Source: Rhodobacterales bacterium
GTDB taxonomy: Bacteria > Pseudomonadota > Alphaproteobacteria > Rhodobacterales > Rhodobacteraceae
Length of the DNA: 64,000 nucleotides
Direction of reading: 5' to 3'
Assembly (NCBI GenBank): GCA_021155205.1
Contig: JAJNPS010000040.1
Coordinates: forward strand, 1-64,000
This document shows positions 7,863 to 16,473 of this stretch, in pieces. Under the pieces are notes generated by a model. That model did no database searches and was not told the DNA's origin. It saw only the letters and a list, made by a program, of their open reading frames with translations. The translations under genes and the position numbers were made by a program. Within the stretch, counting starts at the first letter, position 1; every line of letters begins with the position of its first letter.

Positions 7863-8747
7863 TCACTCAAGCAGCCCCAGCCTCTCGGCTCGCTCCAGCA
7901 GCATCTTCACGGATGACGGCTGCCAGCTTGTCCGCCCGCGGGGCGTGCGCTCGCGCATCGCTTCCAGTCGGGTGCAGATCGCCTGAAGCGTGACGTCCGG
8001 ATCCGCGCCCTTGATGGCGGCGACGATAGCGGGGAGGCGGTCGTCCGTTTCGCGGCGGCCGGCGCGGTCTAAGACCGTCTCGGGCAGGAAGCCGTCGCGC
8101 ACATAGGCGTTCACGGCACGTAGCAAGCGGCTTTGTGTCCAGTGGCGTTCGGGGGGCAGGGGGCCGTTGACGATGCGCACCACGTCTTCCCAAGCCAAGT
8201 CGGGGCGCAGGCGACCGACATGGGGGACCCAGTCCTGCGCCGTCTCGTTCAGCCGCTCCATATAGCCGTCCTGCCGGGCCAGCCTCACCTTGCGCAGCGC
8301 CGCCGGATCCCGGGCGCGCAGGCCCGGATTGCCGCCAACCCGGCCTTTGGTTCGTGCGCTGGCCAGCCCGGCCTTGGTGCGTTCGCGGATCAGGGCCCGC
8401 TCGAACTCGGCCGCAGCGCCCAACACCTGAAGTGTAAACTTGCCCTGCGGCGACGCCGTGTCGATCGGATCCTGCAAGGACCGGAAATGCGCACCTTTCG
8501 CCTCCAGCCGCTCGATGATTTCCAAGAGGTGAGAAAGTGAACGGGCAAGGCGGTCGATCCGAACCACGACGAGCGTATCGCCGATGCGCAGCTGATCCAG
8601 CACGCGCGCCAGAACTGGCCGCGTGCGACTGCCGCCAGATGCTTGTTCCTCCACGATTTCCACGCAGCCTGCGGAGCGCAGCTCCTGAACTTGGGGCAGG
8701 GCGGTTTGATCTTCGGTGGAAATACGCGCGTATCCGATGAGTGGCAC
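7863..8747 (-). CDS. Serine recombinase (resolvase/invertase family)
   Basis: 294 residues from a GTG start. The N-terminal resolvase domain has the nucleophile Ser in GYARISTEDQ (Ser10), the arginine motif VVRIDRLARSLSHLLEII, and LGAAAEFERALIRERTKAGL leading into helix E. The C-terminal half (about 160-294) is longer than in classic Tn3 resolvases and is not a plain HTH. Likely roles are multimer resolution of the plasmid or remains of a mobile element. No terminal repeats of a transposon were found around it. Upstream lies a short repeat, GTAAAC ... GTAAAC at 8785-8804, which could be a res or operator site. Confidence 0.88.
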   Translation of the reverse strand: MPLIGYARISTEDQTALPQVQELRSAGCVEIVEEQASGGSRTRPVLARVLDQLRIGDTLVVVRIDRLARSLSHLLEIIERLEAKGAHFRSLQDPIDTASPQGKFTLQVLGAAAEFERALIRERTKAGLASARTKGRVGGNPGLRARDPAALRKVRLARQDGYMERLNETAQDWVPHVGRLRPDLAWEDVVRIVNGPLPPERHWTQSRLLRAVNAYVRDGFLPETVLDRAGRRETDDRLPAIVAAIKGADPDVTLQAICTRLEAMRERTPRGRTSWQPSSVKMLLERAERLGLLE

Positions 8748-8784
8748 GGGGCAGGGGGCCTTTTTGCAATTGCGGATGTCAGGA

Positions 8785-8804
8785 GTAAACGACCGTTTGT
8801 AAAC
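8785..8804. repeat. Short repeat upstream of the recombinase
   Basis: GTAAAC occurs twice (8785-8790 and 8799-8804), with AAACG/CGTTT arms between them. The site is 38 bp upstream of the recombinase start, where a resolvase binding site would be expected. The repeat is short and could be chance. Confidence 0.3.
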
Positions 8805-8949
8805 AGATGCAATGGCACTGTCGTAGCGCTGTTCAGCGGAATACCCTTGGTTTCTTGAGCCTGAGCGCGATCAGAGAGGTCTCGCAGGCGGTCGGGCGCA
8901 CGTGCTATATAAAGGTGTGCAGAGCACTTCGAGAAAACCCTTGGGTAAA

Positions 8950-8973
8950 GTGCAAAAACTCCGTATTTTGCAC
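8950..8973. promoter_or_regulatory. Inverted repeat abutting a start codon
   Basis: GTGCAAAA (8950-8957) and TTTTGCAC (8966-8973) form a perfect 8-bp inverted repeat with an 8-bp spacer. It ends two bases before the ATG at 8976. This is the geometry of a dimeric repressor operator, possibly for the HTH-bearing product of the gene itself. Confidence 0.55.
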
Positions 8974-8975
8974 AT

Positions 8976-10043
8976 ATGAAAGCTCAAACATCTGCCAAGC
9001 ATGATGATTTTGGCGGCCCTCTCGCTGGTGTCGGAGAGGTCGAGGAGACATCCGAAGACGATCTGTGGTTTCTGCCTGGTCCGATCGAAGAGGAGCCCGA
9101 CGATCTGCCGCCCGGGCCACGGGCGGAAGCCCGCGAGACCGCGGTTCTCGATGACTGGCGGAAGGCAGAGGCTGGCCATGCCGCGCGGCTCGCACGTGTC
9201 GCGGGTCGACTCGGTGCGCTGGACGACCGGTTGCGGCGTGGGCCGGATGGCTGGCGGCACAGGCTCGCCCTGATCGAGGCGACCGATCTGAGCTGGTTTG
9301 CAGGTGACCGCATCGGGCAGGATCGGCTAGCACTCTGGATCTCCCTACGCTTGTCGGGAGTCCAGGACGACGCGGCGGCGCTGGCGCGTGTCGGATGGGC
9401 AGTGCGGCGGCTGACGGCTGGGCCAGGGCCCGAGGTGGACCTGTCCGCCTTTCTTGACCGCCGCGATCCCGAGAACCTGGATGACGAGGCCGAGCCTTTC
9501 GCGGATCGCGCGGGCGCTTGGCTCGATCTCATGGAGCAAGCCGCAGACCTGCACCCGATCACTCGCGGCTGCCTGGGTTTTCACCTTTGGAGCTTGGCAG
9601 GTCTCGGGCAGCACGGCGACCGAATGGAAGCAGCAGTCACCGCTGCGCGGATCGCGGCCAGTGAAGGGAGAGGGGCAGTCTTTGCGCCTTCGGCCATGGG
9701 CGGGGCAGGGGGGTTGCGCGCCGGTGGCCCACCGGTTGAACGCCTGAAGCGCTGGCTCGACGGAATTAATACCGCATGCTTGACCGCGATGCGGCACCTC
9801 GACGACGTCGAGGACTGGAGCATGCGGGCCAACGCCGCGATGGTCCCGCTCTCAGGCAAGACACCACCGGCCCTACGCGCAGTGCTGACGGAATGGCCCC
9901 TTGTCTCTGCTCCGATGGCCGAGTCTCTGACCGGTGCCAGCCGAGCAGCCACTCAACGCAATTTTCTCTGGATGGAGGCACAGGGTCTGGTCCGTGAGGT
10001 AACGGGTCAAGGCCGATTTCGAATGTGGCGTATCGCTACCTGA
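8976..10043 (+). CDS. Plasmid-type protein with C-terminal HTH (DUF1612-like)
   Basis: 355 residues, no signal peptide. The first 45 residues are acidic. The middle is helical and arginine-rich (about 60-110), and the C-terminus (about 305-355) reads as a winged helix: SLTGASRAATQRNFLWMEAQ, then GRFRMWRI. This layout resembles the DUF1612/HTH proteins common on rhizobial and rhodobacteral plasmids; I recall no experimental function. No ribosome site precedes the ATG, because an inverted repeat occupies that place. The mRNA may be leaderless or the true start may differ. Confidence 0.7.
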   Translation: MKAQTSAKHDDFGGPLAGVGEVEETSEDDLWFLPGPIEEEPDDLPPGPRAEARETAVLDDWRKAEAGHAARLARVAGRLGALDDRLRRGPDGWRHRLALIEATDLSWFAGDRIGQDRLALWISLRLSGVQDDAAALARVGWAVRRLTAGPGPEVDLSAFLDRRDPENLDDEAEPFADRAGAWLDLMEQAADLHPITRGCLGFHLWSLAGLGQHGDRMEAAVTAARIAASEGRGAVFAPSAMGGAGGLRAGGPPVERLKRWLDGINTACLTAMRHLDDVEDWSMRANAAMVPLSGKTPPALRAVLTEWPLVSAPMAESLTGASRAATQRNFLWMEAQGLVREVTGQGRFRMWRIAT

Positions 10044-10154
10044 TCGCCAAGTCGCTACGTGCTGCCCTTTTCTCGAGCGGCTCGGGTTATGTCCAACCTT
10101 CCTCGCGAAGTGAACGGGCAAAATCTCCTGGTGGAAATGCAGCTCTTGGTTTGC

Positions 10155-11228
10155 TTAGGAACACAATCCGGCGGGGATTTCGCGTTTGGCGCGCCGGAAC
10201 ATGCCGAACAGGTCCCGCGGGTCGTCCGGGTCGGCGATCATGTCGAGCAGGGTGAAGAAGGGTGTCCCCTTGATCGCGTTGGCGACATAACGCAGGGCAC
10301 TGAAGTCTTCGATCGCAAAGCCTACGCTGTCGAACAGGGTAATCTGGCTGTCGTTTATGCGCCCTTGCACCTTGCCCGCAATCACTTGCCAAAGCTCGGT
10401 TACGGGGTGGTCGGGGTCAAGCTGCTGGATTTCACCCTCGATACGGGTCTGCGGCGGGTATTCGACGAATATGGTCGACCGCAACAGGATGTCGCGGTGC
10501 AATTCGGTCTTTCCTGGGCAATCGCCGCCGATGGCGTTGATGTGTACGCCGCTGCCGACCATGTTGTCGGTCAGGATGGTGGCGTATTGCTTGTCAGCAG
10601 TGCAGGTTGTGATGATCTGCGCGCCAGCAATGGCTTCTTCAGCCGACCGGCACTGCACAACCTTCAGCCCGCTATTGGCAAGGTTCGAAGCACAGCGTGC
10701 CGTGGCCGAGGCGTCGATGTCGTAGAGCCGTACTGTATCGATCCCGCAGACGGCTTTGAAAGCGAGGCACTGGAATTCCGACTGTGCGCCATTGCCGATC
10801 ATCGCCATGCAGCGTGCCCCTTTGGGGGCCAGATGTTTCGCAGCCATTGCGCTGGTCGCCGCAGTTCGCAGCGCGGTGAGCAAGGTCATCTCGCTCAGCA
10901 GCTTGGGATACCCGCTGTCCACATCCGCCAGAAGGCCAAAGGCGGTCACCGTCTGCAAGCCTTCGGCCGTATTCTTCGGATGACCGTTCACATATTTGAA
11001 CCCATAGGTCTCACCGTCCGAGGTAGGCATCAGTTCAATGACACCGACATCGGAATGGGAAGCCACGCGCGGCGTCTTGTCGAACAGTGGCCAACGCCGG
11101 AAGTCGCCTTCGATCTCGTTCGCGAGGTCGATCAGCATCTTCTCGACGCCGATGTGGTGCACAAGACCCATCATGTGCTCGACCGAGACGAAAGGGACAT
11201 AGGCCAGCTTGGACGGAAGCGAAGGCAT
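10155..11228 (-). CDS. Ornithine cyclodeaminase family protein
   Basis: 357 residues from ATG 11226-11228, with GAGG upstream (the frame opens earlier without such a site). Members convert L-ornithine to L-proline and ammonia with NAD. Visible are the substrate region KYVNGHPKNTAEGLQTVTAF, the LSEMTLLTALRTAATSAMAA motif, and the Rossmann turn MIGNGAQSEFQ (about 138-148). It sits 10 bp downstream of the citrulline hydrolase gene on the same strand. The pair would run citrulline to ornithine to proline. Size is normal for the family. Confidence 0.9.
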   Translation of the reverse strand: MPSLPSKLAYVPFVSVEHMMGLVHHIGVEKMLIDLANEIEGDFRRWPLFDKTPRVASHSDVGVIELMPTSDGETYGFKYVNGHPKNTAEGLQTVTAFGLLADVDSGYPKLLSEMTLLTALRTAATSAMAAKHLAPKGARCMAMIGNGAQSEFQCLAFKAVCGIDTVRLYDIDASATARCASNLANSGLKVVQCRSAEEAIAGAQIITTCTADKQYATILTDNMVGSGVHINAIGGDCPGKTELHRDILLRSTIFVEYPPQTRIEGEIQQLDPDHPVTELWQVIAGKVQGRINDSQITLFDSVGFAIEDFSALRYVANAIKGTPFFTLLDMIADPDDPRDLFGMFRRAKREIPAGLCS

Positions 11229-11238
11229 GGGGACCTCT

Positions 11239-12177
11239 TCAGACGGTTTGAGGGGAACGTGCGGCCAGGTGCAGCCCGGCAATCGTGCAGCGCACGGAAC
11301 CGCCGGCGTGTTCGATAGTGGGGATGTCCAGCGGCAGCAGGGTCACGTGGCGCTCCAGCTTGGCACGCTGATTGGCGTCGAGCGCGCACAGCGCGCGGGT
11401 AGATAGCGCCAGAACAAGGCCATCACGCCCCTGCAGTTCGATGGCGTTGCCCGCGAAATCCGCGATCTGCGCATGGCTCAGGTCGATGATTTCGCGCTCG
11501 CCACGATGCAGACGCTCGACCACCTCGCGTCGGCGCAGGGTGTCGGGGATGGTTTCCAGGCCGATCATCGCGAAATCGGTCCCGATACACATGAGAACGT
11601 TGGTGTGATAGATCGGCTGGCCCAGGGCATCGACCGCGTCAAAGACCACTGGCTCATAGTTGAAATGCGTACAGAACCGTTCCAGCAATACCTCGCTGGT
11701 GCGTTTCGACCGCGCGGCATAGGCGACGCGCTCCAGATGGTCGATAACCATCGCTCCAGTGCCTTCAAGGAACAGGTTGTCCAGTTCCAGCCCGGAATAG
11801 TCGATGATGTCCTGGACACGGTAGTCATGCTTGAGCATCTCTAGCACATCCTGTCGCCGCTCGGCGCGACGATTGGGAGAATACATCGGATAGACCGCGA
11901 TATGTCCGCCGGCATGGGTGGAGAACCAGTTGTTCGGAAAGACGGAATCCGGAGTCGCGGTGTTTTCATCCTCGAACAGGTGCACCTGGACACCGGCGGC
12001 CTGCAACGTCTCGACGGCGCGGGTGATCTCGGCGTGGGCAGCATGCGCAACGGTTGCCGCGTCCCTTGCCGCACCGGTCTGAAATTGATTGTCCTGCGCG
12101 GTCTCGGTGTTGGGCGTGAAATGATGCGGGCGGATCATGATGACCGATGCCGGGGCCTGAAGCGAAGATCGGGGCAT
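11239..12177 (-). CDS. ctlX: Citrulline utilisation hydrolase, CtlX type
   Basis: 312 residues of the amidinotransferase/arginine-deiminase superfamily. Visible are IMIRPHHFTPN at the start, the substrate motif DSVFPNNWFSTHAGGHI (about 77-93), LEGTGAMVIDH (about 138-148), YHTNVLMCIGTDFAMIGLE, and the catalytic Cys region EHAGGSVRCTIAGLHL near the C-terminus. CtlX proteins release ornithine from citrulline. Downstream follows ornithine cyclodeaminase with a 10-bp gap; upstream is a divergent Lrp-type regulator with an intergenic palindrome. Citrulline as the exact substrate is inferred from family and neighbour. Confidence 0.88.
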   Translation of the reverse strand: MPRSSLQAPASVIMIRPHHFTPNTETAQDNQFQTGAARDAATVAHAAHAEITRAVETLQAAGVQVHLFEDENTATPDSVFPNNWFSTHAGGHIAVYPMYSPNRRAERRQDVLEMLKHDYRVQDIIDYSGLELDNLFLEGTGAMVIDHLERVAYAARSKRTSEVLLERFCTHFNYEPVVFDAVDALGQPIYHTNVLMCIGTDFAMIGLETIPDTLRRREVVERLHRGEREIIDLSHAQIADFAGNAIELQGRDGLVLALSTRALCALDANQRAKLERHVTLLPLDIPTIEHAGGSVRCTIAGLHLAARSPQTV

Positions 12178-12203
12178 GGAGCGATGCTTTCCTGCGCGGG
12201 ATG

Positions 12204-12218
12204 TTACCCTTATGGTAA
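12204..12218. promoter_or_regulatory. Inverted repeat upstream of ctlX
   Basis: TTACC-N5-GGTAA lies 27 bp upstream of the ctlX start in the ctlX-lrp divergent gap. It is a candidate second operator for the Lrp-type regulator. Confidence 0.35.
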
Positions 12219-12270
12219 TGCCCCAGTTTGTCGGATTGCAGAGCCATGTTGATATCTTTGCAAATATATT

Positions 12271-12287
12271 CTTAGCATATTGCTAAG
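12271..12287. promoter_or_regulatory. Palindrome, likely Lrp/AsnC operator
   Basis: CTTAGCA-TAT-TGCTAAG is a perfect 7-bp inverted repeat in AT-rich DNA, 20 bp upstream of the Lrp-family start. It lies between that gene and the divergent ctlX-cyclodeaminase pair. Lrp/AsnC regulators bind imperfect palindromes of this size and often control the divergent neighbour. Confidence 0.6.
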
Positions 12288-12306
12288 TAAGTTTGTAAGA
12301 ACTGTC

Positions 12307-12732
12307 ATGCACATCTATGATGATCTCGACCGCAAGCTGATTGGCATCCTTCGCGGGGATGCGCGCGCGCCCGTGTCCAAACTTGCCACGCTTATGGGCG
12401 TGTCGCGCGCGACGGTGCAGGCGCGGATGGACCGGCTGGTGGACAGCGGCGCGGTCCTGGGCTTCACCATTCGCGCGCGTGAAGACAGCGGTCCGGAAGG
12501 TGTGCGCGCGATCATGATGATCGAGGTTTCGGGGCAATCCACGACGCAGGTCATCCGCAGCTTGCGCGGACTTCCGGCACTCCATCAGCTGCATTCAACC
12601 AACGGCAACTGGGATCTGGTCGCGCAGATCAGTGCCGAAAGCCTTGCCGATTTTGACCGTGTCCTGCGCGAGGTGCGCAGTATTTCCGGCATCACAAACA
12701 GTGAAACCTCGATTCTGCTCAGTTCGGTATAG
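12307..12732 (+). CDS. Lrp/AsnC family transcriptional regulator
   Basis: 141 residues from ATG 12307 (MHIYDDLDRKLIGILRGDAR); nine more codons upstream are open but would overlap the palindrome. The N-terminal winged HTH (LATLMGVSRATVQARMDRLV, about 28-47) is followed by the RAM ligand-binding domain (IMMIEVSGQSTTQVIRSLRG, GNWDLVAQISAESLADFDRV). It is divergent from the ctlX-ornithine cyclodeaminase pair, so it most likely senses an arginine-family amino acid and regulates that pair. Confidence 0.9.
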   Translation: MHIYDDLDRKLIGILRGDARAPVSKLATLMGVSRATVQARMDRLVDSGAVLGFTIRAREDSGPEGVRAIMMIEVSGQSTTQVIRSLRGLPALHQLHSTNGNWDLVAQISAESLADFDRVLREVRSISGITNSETSILLSSV

Positions 12733-13042
12733 CCTGACTCCTCTGAGCGGGTCTGCAACTATGGGGCCTCGCTGGTTTCCGCCCCAAATGGCGGAGGCCG
12801 TGTCGGAGCCAGCCGCGCAACTGTCCAGAGAACCATCGATTGGGTTGAAGCAATGAGCCTAGACCACGAGATGACGAGGCAGGAGCGGTTCCGCACGTGG
12901 CGCTCAGCGGAATAGTCGTTCACAAATGGTTTCCCGGTCGTGGTCGTGCCCAAAGCACCCAAAGCACCCACGGCGCTTACTGAGTAAACCTGACGGATCC
13001 AAGCGCGATACATTAAAGCATGTGTCTGGGCGAATCCCAGCA
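12733..13042. other. Gap between convergent genes, no gene seen
   Basis: This 310-bp stretch between the Lrp-type gene and the convergent AraC-type gene has open frames but none with a ribosome site or recognisable product. A short direct repeat CCCAAAGCA is seen at about 12949-12967. It may be the scar of a lost gene; I cannot say which. Confidence 0.4.
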
Positions 13043-13870
13043 TCATCGCATCGATCTTGCGTAGGCTGCCGGCGTTGTGCCCGTCAGTTGCTTGAAGCGC
13101 TTAGTGAAATGCGCTTGGTCGGCAAACCCCACCTCCAGCGCCACCTGAGCGACCGGCGTGCCCAGTTCCAGAAGCTGCCGCGATTTGGCGATCCGAATTT
13201 GAGTCAGGTAGGCGTGTGGCGTCAATCCGACATGCGTTTGAAACAGCCGGATCAAATGGAACAACCCGACGCCCGCCGCTTTCGACGCGGCTGCAAGACT
13301 AACTGGGTCACCGGCGGAAGCGTGCAGAAACTCGAGCGCCCGGCCGACTGGCTTTGGACAGGCCGTTTTCGGCAGATTGATCTTTCGAGTGCCAAATCGC
13401 CCAAAGAGAAGCGAGATGCCGCAGATCATCTCTTCTTCCGCCGCTGCATCGTCGCCCTCTGTGGCAAGCCGGTGCGCCGCAGACAATTTGCCCCAGATCT
13501 CGCGGTCGGCGACCACCGGAGGCCGGATGATGGGGTCGTCGCCCGCCTGATCTCCGAGCATTGTCGCCAGTGAAGCTGAGGGTAGGTAAAGGGCCGCGTA
13601 GATCAACTCGTTTCCCGCTTCGCGCTCGCCAGTATGCATCTCGCCGGGATTGACCACCGACAGACTGCCCGCTGCGGCCAATTGCCGGGTCCGGCCATGT
13701 TGGAACGCCTTCACGCCGGACCGGATGACACCGATCATCAACTCGTCATGCGAATGCGGTGCGAAACTGTGCCGCACAAACCGCGCCGCCATCAGATCGA
13801 TGCCACCAAAAATGCCAGAGTGGTGGAAGGTCGCCCGGTCGAGCGCGCTTTCAAACGGGATGACAGTCAT
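13043..13870 (-). CDS. AraC family transcriptional regulator
   Basis: 275 residues from ATG 13868-13870. An N-terminal cupin-like sensor (HSFAPHSHDELMIGVIRSGV, then SLSVVNPGEMHTGE) precedes a two-HTH AraC domain (AAASKAAGVGLFHLIRLFQT and AQVALEVGFADQAHFTKRFK, ending GTTPAAYARS). The frame is open further upstream, but a longer start would run into the divergent RidA gene's promoter. It probably regulates the divergent RidA-FAH hydrolase pair. Confidence 0.88.
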   Translation of the reverse strand: MTVIPFESALDRATFHHSGIFGGIDLMAARFVRHSFAPHSHDELMIGVIRSGVKAFQHGRTRQLAAAGSLSVVNPGEMHTGEREAGNELIYAALYLPSASLATMLGDQAGDDPIIRPPVVADREIWGKLSAAHRLATEGDDAAAEEEMICGISLLFGRFGTRKINLPKTACPKPVGRALEFLHASAGDPVSLAAASKAAGVGLFHLIRLFQTHVGLTPHAYLTQIRIAKSRQLLELGTPVAQVALEVGFADQAHFTKRFKQLTGTTPAAYARSMR

Positions 13871-13986
13871 GGAGAGCTCGGAGTCAATATCTGACAAGAA
13901 CCCTAGGTCGGTTCGTGGATGATGTAAATCGACGGCCCGATGCGGACCAAGCTGCATGCTGCCGCCCTTTGATCGAGGAGCCTGCA

Positions 13987-14388
13987 ATGACCCGAACGAC
14001 CGTGATCGCGCCCGACCTGACACCTCCCGTCGGACCCTTCGCGCAGGGCGTCTGGGCAGGCGATCTCCTTTTTTGCTCGGGGCAGGTCGGGCAGAACCCG
14101 CAGACCGGCGCGATGGTAGCAGGCGGGATCGAACCTGAGACGCGTCAGGCCTTCGAGAACATCCGGCGCGTGCTGGCGGCGACCGGCCTCGGTTTTTCTG
14201 ACGTGATCCGGGCACAGGTCTATCTTGCCGATATCAACGACTTCGGCGCGATGAATGCGATCTATGCCACGATTTTCGCAGCTCCTTTCCCCGCCCGCAC
14301 CACGACAGAGGTCGTGCGACTGGCGCTGGATGCGCGAATAGAAGTCGATGTGATTGCGAAGCGTCCTGAGGCAGGGTTGAACCGATGA
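13987..14388 (+). CDS. RidA family protein
   Basis: 133 residues from ATG 13987 with GAGGAG 6 nt upstream. RidA proteins hydrolyse reactive enamine/imine intermediates made by PLP enzymes. Seen are PVGPFAQGVWAGDLLFCSGQ, the trimer core ENIRRVLAATGLGFSDVIRA, and the conserved Arg segment RTTTEVVRLALDARIEVDVI. Its stop overlaps the next start by 4 nt (ATGA), so the two are coupled. Several PLP enzymes nearby could produce its substrates. Confidence 0.9.
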   Translation: MTRTTVIAPDLTPPVGPFAQGVWAGDLLFCSGQVGQNPQTGAMVAGGIEPETRQAFENIRRVLAATGLGFSDVIRAQVYLADINDFGAMNAIYATIFAAPFPARTTTEVVRLALDARIEVDVIAKRPEAGLNR

Positions 14389-15230
14389 AGCTTGTCCGTT
14401 TCGGCCCGTTCGGCCAGGAGCGACCCGGGACAATCGGCGCTCAGGGCGAAATTCGCGATGTCTCCGCCCGGGTTGCCGACTGGACGGGCGAAGTGCTTGA
14501 TCCGGCCTGGCTTGCCAGCTTTGCCATGGACGATGTCGCCGACTTTCCCGTCGTGCCCAAGGGTGTCAGGCTAGGTTCGCCAGTGCCGACGCCCGGCAAG
14601 ATCGTGTGTGTGGGGCTCAACTATGCCGACCACGCCGCCGAATCCGGGTTCGAGCTGCCGACTGAGCCATTGGTCTTCCTCAAGTCACCGACAGCGCTCA
14701 GCGGGCCGGAGGATCCGATCCGCATTCCAAAAGGCGCAGTGGCCGTGGACTGGGAGGTGGAACTTGCGGTTGTGATCGGTCGGTCCACGCAGGGTTGCAC
14801 CGAAGCTGAAGCGATGACCGTAATCGCGGGCTTTGCGGTGGCCAATGATGTGACCGAGCGGGTATGGCAGTTCCAGCGCGGCGGCCAATGGAGCAAGGCG
14901 AAAAGCGCCGACACATTTGCGCCGCTTGGCCCCTGGCTGGTAACTGCGGATGAGATGACGGGCCTGGACGACCGGCGAATCTGGCTGCGCAAGAATGCTG
15001 ATCTGCGGCAGAACACGCGACTGGAACAAATGGTCTTCAAGGTGCCGAAGATCGTCAGCCATCTTAGCGAATTTATGCGTCTGGTGCCGGGCGACGTGAT
15101 CATGACCGGCACACCCTTTGGCGTCGCCTTTAACAAGCCGGAACCGGACTATCTGCAACCCGGCGACGTCCTGTGTTGCGGCATTGACGGGCTTGGCGAG
15201 CAGCGGACCGAAGTGGTCGCCTGCGCCTGA
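14385..15230 (+). CDS. Fumarylacetoacetate hydrolase family protein
   Basis: 281 residues. The FAH C-terminal domain starts at about residue 65 (GKIVCVGLNYADHAAESGFE). It shows the metal-binding acids in DWEVELAVVIG (about 121-131), NDVTERVWQF, and the end motif VIMTGTPFGVAFNKPEPDYL. Members cleave or isomerise acylpyruvates and 2-oxo acids; the precise substrate cannot be read from sequence. It overlaps RidA by 4 nt, suggesting a joint role in degrading an amino-acid-derived oxo acid. Confidence 0.88.
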   Translation: MKLVRFGPFGQERPGTIGAQGEIRDVSARVADWTGEVLDPAWLASFAMDDVADFPVVPKGVRLGSPVPTPGKIVCVGLNYADHAAESGFELPTEPLVFLKSPTALSGPEDPIRIPKGAVAVDWEVELAVVIGRSTQGCTEAEAMTVIAGFAVANDVTERVWQFQRGGQWSKAKSADTFAPLGPWLVTADEMTGLDDRRIWLRKNADLRQNTRLEQMVFKVPKIVSHLSEFMRLVPGDVIMTGTPFGVAFNKPEPDYLQPGDVLCCGIDGLGEQRTEVVACA

Positions 15231-15248
15231 ACAGCGCAGGCAAAAGCT

Positions 15249-16430
15249 TCAGAACCTGTCCAGCGCTGCTTCGAGTTCTGTGACGAGCAATGCGGGGTCT
15301 TCCAACCCGACAGAGACGCGGAAGCCTCCCGGGCCGATCCAGTCCCGGTAGCGGGCGGCGGCTGTTGGCTCCAATCGATAGGAAGAGCGGAGGATGTCTT
15401 CGGTCGGGACATAGAAGATCAGGCTTTTCGCCTTGCCCAGCGAAACGGCATAGCTGAAGGTTTTGACCGTCTCGGCAAGGCGACGGGCTAGGGTACTCCC
15501 ATCGCCGACGGAGAACGTTACCATCCCCGAAAAGTTCGCCATCTGCCGCCGGGCCAACTCGTGCTGGGGATGCGAGGTGAGGCCTGGCCAATAGGTTTGG
15601 CGCACCTTGGGGTGGCTTTCCAGAAAGCGGGCGACGATCCCGGCGCTGCGTTCATGCGTGGCCATGCGCGCGTGTAGGCTTTCAAGGCCGCGCAGGATGA
15701 GCCAGGCGGCGAAGGGTGACAGGCAGGCACCATGGTGGATCAGTGCCTCTCGGCGGATCGGAACGATGTCGTCCATCTGTCCGATAAGGACCCCGCCGAT
15801 GGCATCGCCATGGCCGCAAAGGTATTTGCTCAGCGAATGCACCACAAAATCGGCGCCCAATGTCAGGGCCTGTGTCGCAACCGGAGTTGCGATCGTGGAA
15901 TCGACGGAAAGCTTGGCCCCCGTCGCCTTGGCGATGGCTGCAACCGCCGCGATGTCGGTCAGGCCCAGGATCGGGTTGGCCGGTGTCTCGACATGGATCA
16001 GCCGCGTCTCGGGCCGCACTGCCGCCGTCACTGCCGCCGCATCCATCGAGTTGACCGTCGTGACCGCAATCCCGTATTTTGGCAGGATGTCCAATGCCAG
16101 TTCCGACACTCCGGCATAGCAGACTTCGGACAGGATCAAGTGATCCCCGCTGCGCAGCTGGGTCAGGAACAGGGCCGAAACCGCCGCCATCCCGCTGGCA
16201 AAACAAAGCGCTGCCTCACCCTTTTCCAGTTCGGCCAGCTTCGCTTCCAGCGTGGCGATGGTCGGATTGCTCCAGCGCGAGTAGAAGTGCGGCGCATCCA
16301 TCGTCATGTCGTTGCCGGAGAAACCGACAAGATCGGGATGGGTGCGGAAGCTTGTTGCGGTTTCGATCCCAGGAGAGACCGGACCAACGTCGTAGTGCGC
16401 CGGTTTGCTCGAGGTGGAGTCGTTTGTCAT
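15249..16430 (-). CDS. Cys/Met metabolism PLP enzyme (methionine gamma-lyase/cystathionine synthase family)
   Basis: 393 residues. The trans-sulfuration fold is clear: FYSRWSNPTIATLEAKLAEL, LCFASGMAAVSALFLTQLRS, DSTIATPVATQALTLGADFV, and the PLP lysine in HSLSKYLCGHGDAIGG (about 200-215). The C-terminal motif IGPGGFRVSVGLED is intact. Family members eliminate or exchange gamma-substituents of cystathionine, homocysteine or methionine. The context (RidA, aminotransferases) points to catabolic lyase use, but the substrate is not determined. It lies 43 bp downstream of the aminotransferase on the same strand. Confidence 0.88.
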   Translation of the reverse strand: MTNDSTSSKPAHYDVGPVSPGIETATSFRTHPDLVGFSGNDMTMDAPHFYSRWSNPTIATLEAKLAELEKGEAALCFASGMAAVSALFLTQLRSGDHLILSEVCYAGVSELALDILPKYGIAVTTVNSMDAAAVTAAVRPETRLIHVETPANPILGLTDIAAVAAIAKATGAKLSVDSTIATPVATQALTLGADFVVHSLSKYLCGHGDAIGGVLIGQMDDIVPIRREALIHHGACLSPFAAWLILRGLESLHARMATHERSAGIVARFLESHPKVRQTYWPGLTSHPQHELARRQMANFSGMVTFSVGDGSTLARRLAETVKTFSYAVSLGKAKSLIFYVPTEDILRSSYRLEPTAAARYRDWIGPGGFRVSVGLEDPALLVTELEAALDRF

Positions 16431-16473
16431 GGTCAGGTCCTCTGGCCGGAAATTCAGAAACCGCGGTCGGTCG

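Noticed and set aside
10059..11318. Plus-strand frame of 419 codons over ornithine cyclodeaminase
   Set aside because: Shadow of the cyclodeaminase gene; no ribosome site and no domain.
12759..13046. 95-codon minus-strand frame in the Lrp-AraC gap
   Set aside because: No ribosome site, odd composition and no recognisable similarity.
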